Source: Singulisphaera sp. GP187
GTDB taxonomy: Bacteria > Planctomycetota > Planctomycetia > Gemmatales > Gemmataceae
Length of the DNA: 33,442 nucleotides
Reading direction: 5' to 3'
Assembly: GCA_945861245.1 (NCBI GenBank)
Contig: CAMAUE010000050.1
Span: 1 to 33,442, forward strand
Below the pieces are notes generated by a model, which saw nothing but the letters and a program-made list of their open reading frames with translations, was not told the origin of the DNA and searched no databases. The position numbers and the translations under genes are program-made. Below are positions 26,970-33,442 of the stretch, in pieces. The first letter of the stretch is position 1; each line of letters opens with the position of its first letter.

Positions 26970-28187
26970 ATGCTTTTTGAAGACCCCAAACCCGCGACGC
27001 AGGATGAATTCGCGGCTATGATGACGCGCGCGATTCTCGAAGACGGCGAGACGCAACCGCTCGAGTACAACCGCGAACAATTCTGCTTGATCGTGGCGGG
27101 CGACAACGCGAACCTGCTGAACCTGGGCAACGCTTACAACGAGTTTTGCGCTGTCGACGCCGAGCTGCGCGAAAGCGTGGTCGCACGCTTCGTGCGGGTC
27201 TGGTTCGCGCGAAATCGCGATGTGCCCGATGTGTTCGCCGAGGCCTCCTTGCGACTACTTCCGGCGATACGCAATCGATCGTACTTTGAGCTTACGAAAT
27301 TGCAGATCGCAAATCGTGGCATGGCGACGCCGGATTGGCCGTTGCAGATATTGGCGAAACATTTTCCAGTCTGCCTCGTCTACGATCTGCCCGATTCGAT
27401 CCACCAAATCCAGCAATCCACACTCGACAAATGGCAAATCGGCTTCGACGAGGTGATGGTGAAGGCGACGGCGAATCTCAGGGCGATGACCGATCAACCG
27501 CTCGAGAGCATCATTCCCGGCGTATGGCAGTCAGCCTGGCGCGACAATCACGATATCGCACGCATAATTCTGACGGACTTCATTCGCCAGCACGATGTTC
27601 AAGGCGATCCCGTCGTCCTTCTGCCGAATCGCGACACATTACTGCTTACGGGGTCCGACGACGAGGCCGGTCTCGGGGCTATCGCTGCTCTTGCAGAGGA
27701 AGCGTTGCAATCGCCGCGACCGATGAACGGCATGGCTCTTCGGCTGGCGGGCGACGCTTGGGTTCCATTTCTGCCGTCGCCGGAGCATCCGGAGTTCGCG
27801 CGGTATAAGCTTCTTTGGATTCGTAGTGTCGGGCAAGATTACGAAGAGCAAAAGGAACTGCTCAACAAGGCGAACGAGAAGACGGACAACGACGTTTTCG
27901 TCGCCGGATTCAAGGCAAGGCAGAACAACGAAACCGGCGAAATCGTGAGTTATTGCGTCTGGTCGAAAGGTATTGTGATGTTGCTGCCACAGACCGACGA
28001 AGTGTTCTTCTACGTGGGTCAAGGGGAAGATAAAGGTGACATCATTGCGCGGGCAACCTGGGCCGATGTCATCGCCGTGGCGGGCGATTTGATGAAGCCG
28101 GACGGAAACTATCCCGAACGGTTTCGCGTGGAAGCCTTCCCGAGCGATGCGCAGCTCATGGAACTGCAATCGCGCGAGAAGGCTTAA
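26970..28187 (+). CDS. DUF1444 (YtpQ-like) family protein
   Basis: The 405-residue protein has no signal peptide or membrane segment. The middle region (PVCLVYDLPDSIHQI, then LDKWQIGFDEVMVKATANLRA) matches the core of DUF1444, whose best-known member is YtpQ of Bacillus subtilis, of unknown function. The N-terminal part, with NAYNEFCAVDAELRE, also fits. The last 100 residues appear extra relative to YtpQ-size proteins. A cytoplasmic role is inferred. GGGAG seven bases before ATG supports the start. It is convergent with the second PSD1 gene, with only 16 bp between the stops. Confidence 0.75.
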   Translation: MLFEDPKPATQDEFAAMMTRAILEDGETQPLEYNREQFCLIVAGDNANLLNLGNAYNEFCAVDAELRESVVARFVRVWFARNRDVPDVFAEASLRLLPAIRNRSYFELTKLQIANRGMATPDWPLQILAKHFPVCLVYDLPDSIHQIQQSTLDKWQIGFDEVMVKATANLRAMTDQPLESIIPGVWQSAWRDNHDIARIILTDFIRQHDVQGDPVVLLPNRDTLLLTGSDDEAGLGAIAALAEEALQSPRPMNGMALRLAGDAWVPFLPSPEHPEFARYKLLWIRSVGQDYEEQKELLNKANEKTDNDVFVAGFKARQNNETGEIVSYCVWSKGIVMLLPQTDEVFFYVGQGEDKGDIIARATWADVIAVAGDLMKPDGNYPERFRVEAFPSDAQLMELQSREKA

Positions 28188-28203
28188 GGATAGTCCTCCG
28201 ATG

Positions 28204-30642
28204 TCAATCCACAAACACGAACTCATTCCCGCTCAGCAGTGCCCGCGAGAACGCTGCCCAGGCCTGCGTTTCGACCTGATTCGCCGGCGTCTTGAGCATC
28301 GTCAGCCGTGTGCGATATCGCTGCAAGAATTTGGCGCACTCCGCCAGTTCCTCGGCGGTCGGCAAACGGCTCAGCGCGAGTTGATACGCCAACGTAAGCC
28401 GCGCGGTTTCGCTTTTCGCATCTGTATTCGAGAGAACTCGCTGCGAAAACTTCGCCGCCACGTTGTGAGCGAGCGGGTCGTTCATCAGAAACAATGCTTG
28501 CAACGGCGTCGTGCTCGGCAGCCTGACGCCAGTGCTGGAGCTGGGGTCGGCGCCGTCGAAGAGGGCGAGGTACGGGTTTTTGCGTAGCCGTTGCTGCATG
28601 AGATAGACGCTGCGGCGCTTCGTCTCGTACACCGCGACGAACGGAGCGTGCTGCGTAAAGCCCCAGCCCTTCGCGGGCGGAAACGGATGTTCGCCGCCGC
28701 TGCGGTCGTCGAGTTCGCCGCTCACGAACAGCATCGTATCGCGGATCGACTCGGCATCGAGCCGGCGGCGTGTGAACCTCCAGAATAGTTCATTGGTCGG
28801 ATCGAGCTTGGTGCTCACTTCGACATCCGTGCTGGCGAGTTGCCAAGTCTTCGAGAGCAAGATTAACTTGTGCATCGCCTTCACCGACCAGCCGCTTTCG
28901 ATGAAGCGTGCAGCAAGATAATCGAGCAATTCGGGGTGCGTTGGTTTCGTGCCTTGCTTGCCGAAATCGTTGGGCGTCTGCACGATCCCCTTGCCGAAAT
29001 GATGCTGCCAAATGCGATTGACCATGACGCGGGCCGTCAGCGGATTCTTGGGATCGGTGAGCCATTCGGCAAGTTGGAGACGCCCGCTTGAAGTGTAATT
29101 CGGAGGCAAGAGCTGGCCGCCGATAATCGCGGGAAAATGGCGAGGCACCTCGTCGCCGAGCCGCCTCGGATCGCCGCGCAGATGCGTCTTCACGTTCATG
29201 CCCTTGGTGTCGGCGACCGCGTAGGCATTGCCAATGCTCGGCGCTTCGGCCAGCACGGCGGCTCGTGTTTTCCGCGCCTCGGCGACGGCTTTCGTCGCGC
29301 CGTCGATGCGAGGTTTCTTCTCCGGACCATCGGGCAGCTTCTTGGCCTCCGCCTCCGCGGCCTCGAGCTTCTTGACCTCAGCTTCGATTGCGCCAAGCTT
29401 CGCCCGGTACGGCTTCAGCAACGCTTCGATCTCCGCCGCCGACATCAGTGGCACGAAATCCTCCTGCGCTCTGCCGACCTCGGCACCGGGGAACGGATAG
29501 CGAGTGCTGTTGAAAATTCCGTACAGCCCGTAATAATCGCTCGTCGTGAACGGGTCGAACTTGTGATCGTGGCAACGCGCACACGAGATGCTCGTGCCCA
29601 GAATAGTTCGGCCAAGGTTGTCGATCGTGTCCTCGATCGTGAGGTGATGCTCGCCATGCCGATCACCGCCGAACCGCCGAGCGATGGCGAGGTAGCCCGT
29701 GGCGATGATCCGTTCCGCACGTTCACTGCTTGTGCCCGCAGGCATCAGATCACCGGCGATTTGCTCGCGCAGGAATTGATCGTACGGCAAATCGCGATTA
29801 AAAGCCCGGATCACCCAATCGCGATACCGATGCGCCTGAGGCACCGGATAATCCGACGCATTGCCACATGTGTCGGCGTACCGCGCCACATCCAGCCAAT
29901 GTCGGCCCCAGCGCTCGCCGTAGCGCGGCGAGTCGAGCAGGCGATCGACGACTTTCTCGAACGCCTTCGGCGATGCGTCACCGAGGAATGCGTCCATCTC
30001 CGCAGGCGTCGGCGGCAGGCCAGTGAGGTCGAAGGTGACGCGCCGCAACAGCGTTCGTCTGTCGGCCACAGGTGCAGGCCGAATGCCAGCCGCTTCCACC
30101 CGCGCCAGGATGAAATGATCCACACCACTGCGCGGCCAGATCGTATCCTTCACTTTCGGAGGTGGCGCTTCCTTGATCGGCTGAAACGACCAAAACGCCC
30201 GGCCTTCCTCCAGGCTCATGCCTACAAGCGGTTTTCCAGCCGTTCCCTTGCGCGGATCGTGCGCCCCCATCTTGACCCAGGCAACCAAATCGGCGATCTG
30301 GGCATCGGTGATCTTCGTTTTGGGTGGCATCTGTAGCTCTTTGTCGGTGTGCCGAACCGCACGAATGAGCAAGCTTTTCTCCGCATCGCCGACGACAATG
30401 GCCGGTCCCGAAGCGCCGCCTTTCAGCAGGCCCTCACGAGTATCGAGACGTAGGCCACCCTTGGATTTCTTGCTAGCCGTGCTGTGACATTCGTAACATT
30501 GGCTGACGAGCACCGGGCGAATTTTCTTCTCGAAAAACGCTATCGCGTCGCCCGGTTCACCGGCACGCGACCATCCGCCGGGAAAACTCGTGACGATTGT
30601 GCCAACCAACAGGATGCGCAGGAACTGCGTACAATGTTTCAT
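28204..30642 (-). CDS. PSD1 and planctomycete cytochrome c domain protein (second copy)
   Basis: The 812-residue protein has an N-terminal signal peptide and PSCyt1 with haem motif C49-Y-E-C52-H53. DUF1549 (about 165-375) includes the LTGLPPTPAEMD and YGERWGRHWLDVARYADTCG core and a CARCHDHKFDPF motif. An Ala/Lys/Glu coiled-coil of about 65 residues follows, then DUF1553 (about 510-795) with NRIWQHHFGKG. It shares the architecture of the protein at 19081-21336 but not close sequence, so it is a paralogue. Unlike that gene, no DUF1501 partner follows: the next gene is convergent. The ribosome site at the start is weak. A decayed type A' repeat lies upstream. Confidence 0.93.
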   Translation of the reverse strand: MKHCTQFLRILLVGTIVTSFPGGWSRAGEPGDAIAFFEKKIRPVLVSQCYECHSTASKKSKGGLRLDTREGLLKGGASGPAIVVGDAEKSLLIRAVRHTDKELQMPPKTKITDAQIADLVAWVKMGAHDPRKGTAGKPLVGMSLEEGRAFWSFQPIKEAPPPKVKDTIWPRSGVDHFILARVEAAGIRPAPVADRRTLLRRVTFDLTGLPPTPAEMDAFLGDASPKAFEKVVDRLLDSPRYGERWGRHWLDVARYADTCGNASDYPVPQAHRYRDWVIRAFNRDLPYDQFLREQIAGDLMPAGTSSERAERIIATGYLAIARRFGGDRHGEHHLTIEDTIDNLGRTILGTSISCARCHDHKFDPFTTSDYYGLYGIFNSTRYPFPGAEVGRAQEDFVPLMSAAEIEALLKPYRAKLGAIEAEVKKLEAAEAEAKKLPDGPEKKPRIDGATKAVAEARKTRAAVLAEAPSIGNAYAVADTKGMNVKTHLRGDPRRLGDEVPRHFPAIIGGQLLPPNYTSSGRLQLAEWLTDPKNPLTARVMVNRIWQHHFGKGIVQTPNDFGKQGTKPTHPELLDYLAARFIESGWSVKAMHKLILLSKTWQLASTDVEVSTKLDPTNELFWRFTRRRLDAESIRDTMLFVSGELDDRSGGEHPFPPAKGWGFTQHAPFVAVYETKRRSVYLMQQRLRKNPYLALFDGADPSSSTGVRLPSTTPLQALFLMNDPLAHNVAAKFSQRVLSNTDAKSETARLTLAYQLALSRLPTAEELAECAKFLQRYRTRLTMLKTPANQVETQAWAAFSRALLSGNEFVFVD

Positions 30643-31175
30643 GACAATGAACCAAAAAATGTAGATGTTTGGCAGTAGGTAGAGTCTATTGTATGTGCTC
30701 AGACGAGATGATTGGCGAATTGATGATTGATATGCTGAATTGGCGAGCCTAGCGCGTAAGCGGCAGGTCGAATCTTCAATCGCATGTTCAATCTGCGTCT
30801 TACACGGCCAGGCACCTCACATATCAATTACGAAAAATGCGCAGCCTGAAACAGAGCCAGCGAAAAACGAAGCAGCATCCTCACGGCCCCCCAAACGCTA
30901 CTTTCGCCAGCGGGATCGAAGTATTTGCCCTTCCACGCCTCGCTGGAAAACGACGCCTTTAGCTTCGGAAACCGCGAAAAAATGCCGAAAAGGTGCAACG
31001 GCGTTTGGCCACCGGCCGATGGCCAAGTGCCGCGAGGCCAGCACCCTCAGAACTCGCTGGCGCTCATCATTGGGGCTTGGCTTTCGGGGAATTGGGCGTG
31101 GCGGTTGCCGGTTTGGTGCGTGAAACCGACAATAACCCGTAAAGGAACAATCCACCGCGAACGAGGTTCATTCTG
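30643..31175. other. 533-bp divergent intergenic region
   Basis: It separates the second PSD1 gene (-) from acnA (+). It contains the decayed repeat at 30742-30816, but otherwise no gene, clear promoter or structured RNA was recognised. Both promoters should lie here. Confidence 0.5.
30742..30816. repeat. type A' inverted repeat, decayed copy
   Basis: The left arm (30742-30768) differs by one missing base from the perfect arm at 21395, while the right arm (30790-30816) has several substitutions. It is 100 bp upstream of the second PSD1 start. Confidence 0.7.
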
Positions 31176-33442
31176 ATGGCTGACAGTTTCCAAAGCAAGG
31201 CGTCGCTTACCGTTGACAGCTCCACTTACACCATCTATCGGCTCGATGCGGTGTATAAGAAATATCCGCAGGCTCAGCGGTTGCCGTTCTCGCTGAAGAT
31301 ATTGCTCGAAAACCTGCTGCGCACCGAGGACGGCCTGAACGTCACCGAGGCTGACATCGCGGCACTCGCCCAGTGGGACGCCAAGGCGGAGCCCACGAAG
31401 GAGATCGCGTTCACGGTCTCGCGCGTGCTGTTGCAGGACTTCACCGGCGTGCCGGCTATTGTCGATCTGGCGGCGATGCGCGACGCGATGAAGGCGATGG
31501 GCGGCGATCCGACCAGGATCAACCCGCTGCAACCGGCGGAGTTAGTCATCGACCATTCCGTGCAGGTCGATAACTTCGGGCAGGCCGATTCGTTTCAGCT
31601 TAACACCGATCTCGAATATGAACGCAACAAGGAACGCTATGTCTTTCTGCGTTGGGGCCAAAGTGCGTTCAATAACTTCAAGGTCGTGCCGCCGGAGACG
31701 GGTATCGTCCATCAGGTGAATCTCGAATATTTGGCTCGCGTAATATTCCACGATGAGAAATCGAAGACTCTCTACCCCGATACGCTTGTCGGCACCGATT
31801 CGCATACGACGATGGTCAACGGTCTGGGCGTGCTCGGCTGGGGTGTCGGCGGCATCGAAGCCGAGGCGGCGATGCTGGGGCAGCCGGTGTCGATGCTCAT
31901 CCCGCAAGTCGTCGGTTTCAAGCTGTTTGGTCAACTGCCCGAAGGGGCGACCGCGACCGATCTCGTCCTTACCGTCACCCAGTTATTGCGCAAGAAAGGC
32001 GTCGTCGGCAAGTTCGTCGAATTCTTCGGCCCTGGTCTCGATTCGATGCCCCTCGCCGACCGCGCGACGATCGCCAACATGGCGCCGGAATATGGCGCGA
32101 CGTGCGGCATCTTCCCGATCGACGAGGAGACGCTGATCTATCTGCGTCTGACGGGCCGCAGCGAGGTGCATATCAAACGCGTCGAAGCGTATGCGAAAGA
32201 GCAGGGGATCTTCCGCACGGCGAACTCGCCGGAACCAATTTACACCGACACACTGGAACTCGACCTGGCGACTGTCGTACCATCGCTGGCGGGGCCAAGT
32301 CGGCCGCAGGATCGCGTGGCACTGACGGATGTCAAGCAATCGTTTCACGACGCGCTGGAGAAGTTGTCGCAGCGTGCGCAGCCAAAAGTCCGCAACAGCC
32401 AGGTGCTTCGCCTCGCGGAGGAAGGCGGCGCCCAGGACACGACACTCGAGGAACCGCCCACGCTGCCTGCGAAAGTGGAGGCGGCCCTGGAGAAGAGCGG
32501 TGCTGCTCTGCGAGATGGTTCCATCGTCATTGCCGCCATTACGAGCTGCACGAATACGTCGAATCCGTACGTGTTGATCGCCGCCGGGTTGGTCGCCAAA
32601 AAGGCGGTGGAGCGCGGCCTTGAATCGCGGACCTGGGTCAAAACGAGTCTCGCTCCCGGCTCAAAGGCGGTCACCGATTACCTCGTGCGTGCAAACCTCA
32701 TGCGTCCGCTCGAACAACTACGATTCCACCTGGTCGGCTACGGCTGCACGACCTGCATTGGCAACAGCGGACCGCTGCCCAATGAGATTTCGAACTCGAT
32801 TGCCGATCAGCAGCTGGTCGTCGCAAGCATTCTGTCGGGCAATCGCAACTTTGAAGGAAGGGTCCATCCGGAAGTGCGAGCGAATTACCTGGCCTCGCCG
32901 CCGTTGGTGGTGGCGTTCGCCATCGCCGGGCGCATCGATATCAACATGGCCACGGAGGCGCTGGGTATCGGCAAGGACGGCAAGCCGGTCTTTCTCCGCG
33001 ACATTTGGCCCACGCTGCAAGAGGTACGCGAAACTGTGGCGAAGTGCGTGACGGCCGACGCGTTCACCCACAGCTATCGCGACGTGTTCACCGGCGACGC
33101 TCACTGGCAGAAGCTGGTCGTGCCGACGGGCGATCGCTTCGCCTGGGATGCGGACAGCACCTACGTCAAGAATCCGCCTTACTTCGACAACATGCCCAAG
33201 CAACCGGGTTCGATCAGCGACATCAAGGGCGCACGCGTGCTGGCGTTGCTCGGCGATAGCATCACAACCGATCACATTTCGCCGGCTGGCTCGATCAAGA
33301 AAGACAGCCCCGCCGGCAAGTACCTCATGGAACGCGGCGTGCAGCCGGCCGACTTCAATCAGTATGGCGCACGTCGAGGCAACGACGAAGTCATGGTCCG
33401 CGGTACCTTCGCCAACGTTCGCTTGAAGAACAAGCTCGCGCC
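31176..33442 (+). CDS. acnA: aconitate hydratase AcnA, 3' end outside window
   Basis: The frame is open from the ATG to the window end, 755 codons of an expected 890 or so. Early motifs are [13 protein letters not shown] and [21 protein letters not shown]. Next are [21 protein letters not shown] and the [4Fe-4S] ligands C458 (SCTNTSNP), C524 and C527 ([11 protein letters not shown]), with the same 66- and 3-residue spacing as in E. coli AcnA. The swivel domain begins near the end, at [16 protein letters not shown]. The enzyme interconverts citrate and isocitrate in the TCA cycle. GAGG nine bases before ATG supports the start. No other TCA gene is adjacent in the window. Confidence 0.97.
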   Translation, partial: MADSFQSKASLTVDSSTYTIYRLDAVYKKYPQAQRLPFSLKILLENLLRTEDGLNVTEADIAALAQWDAKAEPTKEIAFTVSRVLLQDFTGVPAIVDLAAMRDAMKAMGGDPTRINPLQPAELVIDHSVQVDNFGQADSFQLNTDLEYERNKERYVFLRWGQSAFNNFKVVPPETGIVHQVNLEYLARVIFHDEKSKTLYPDTLVGTDSHTTMVNGLGVLGWGVGGIEAEAAMLGQPVSMLIPQVVGFKLFGQLPEGATATDLVLTVTQLLRKKGVVGKFVEFFGPGLDSMPLADRATIANMAPEYGATCGIFPIDEETLIYLRLTGRSEVHIKRVEAYAKEQGIFRTANSPEPIYTDTLELDLATVVPSLAGPSRPQDRVALTDVKQSFHDALEKLSQRAQPKVRNSQVLRLAEEGGAQDTTLEEPPTLPAKVEAALEKSGAALRDGSIVIAAITSCTNTSNPYVLIAAGLVAKKAVERGLESRTWVKTSLAPGSKAVTDYLVRANLMRPLEQLRFHLVGYGCTTCIGNSGPLPNEISNSIADQQLVVASILSGNRNFEGRVHPEVRANYLASPPLVVAFAIAGRIDINMATEALGIGKDGKPVFLRDIWPTLQEVRETVAKCVTADAFTHSYRDVFTGDAHWQKLVVPTGDRFAWDADSTYVKNPPYFDNMPKQPGSISDIKGARVLALLGDSITTDHISPAGSIKKDSPAGKYLMERGVQPADFNQYGARRGNDEVMVRGTFANVRLKNKLA

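Noticed and set aside
29137..30336. 399-codon open frame on the + strand
   Set aside because: It is antisense to the second PSD1 gene and is a GC-rich shadow frame with no domain or ribosome site.

Overview
The window looks like chromosomal DNA from a planctomycete, most likely of the Gemmata group (Gemmatales). The basis is the combination of families that are expanded in, or confined to, that lineage: two PSCyt1-DUF1549-DUF1553 proteins, one DUF1501 protein, a TIGR02604/TIGR02603-type dehydrogenase-cytochrome fusion and a TIGR03000-domain protein. The DNA is GC-rich. No rRNA, tRNA, CRISPR array, phage gene or transposase was seen. The right edge cuts an aconitase gene and the left edge cuts an alpha/beta-hydrolase gene.

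Layout. 1-5441: hydrolase C-terminus (+), large secreted dehydrogenase/cytochrome c protein (+), dprA (-) and a Gly/Tyr-rich TIGR03000 protein (-). 5742-10182: a mandelate-racemase-type enolase-superfamily enzyme (+), a secreted helical-repeat protein (+), and a proline-rich exported protein (-) whose reading frame is broken by a TGA inside its leader region. 10183-10669 holds two MITE-like palindromic elements. 10670-16993: recQ followed by three co-directional genes that read as a lipid-linked sugar or cell-surface glycan module: a GtrA-like flippase, a GT-C-like polytopic membrane protein and a UDP-galactopyranose-mutase-like FAD oxidoreductase. 16994-17479 is a small gene graveyard with a DUF433 fragment and a Uma2 C-terminal remnant. 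17480-21336 (-): a PSD1 protein followed by a DUF1501 protein. 21573-23412 (-): a Rieske ferredoxin, a c'-like cytochrome overlapping it by ATGA, and a four-helix membrane protein. 23545-28187 (+): CYTH-domain protein, panC, an MgtE with an unusual inserted domain, and a DUF1444 protein. 28204-30642 (-): a second PSD1 protein. 31176-end (+): acnA.

The most striking non-coding feature is the density of long, often perfect inverted repeats in the intergenic spaces. They fall into at least five sequence families. One (type A) has arms of 24-37 bp around a constant 9-nt loop, and three of its four copies carry an outer terminal inverted repeat, giving a roughly 103-111-bp MITE/REPIN-like unit. 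Another (type A') occurs just upstream of both PSD1 genes. A third (type C) occurs upstream of each of the three glycan-module genes. I could not identify a mobilising transposase in the window.

Most housekeeping assignments (dprA, recQ, panC, mgtE, acnA) rest on visible family motifs. Functions of the planctomycete-specific proteins are known only at family level and are kept generic.
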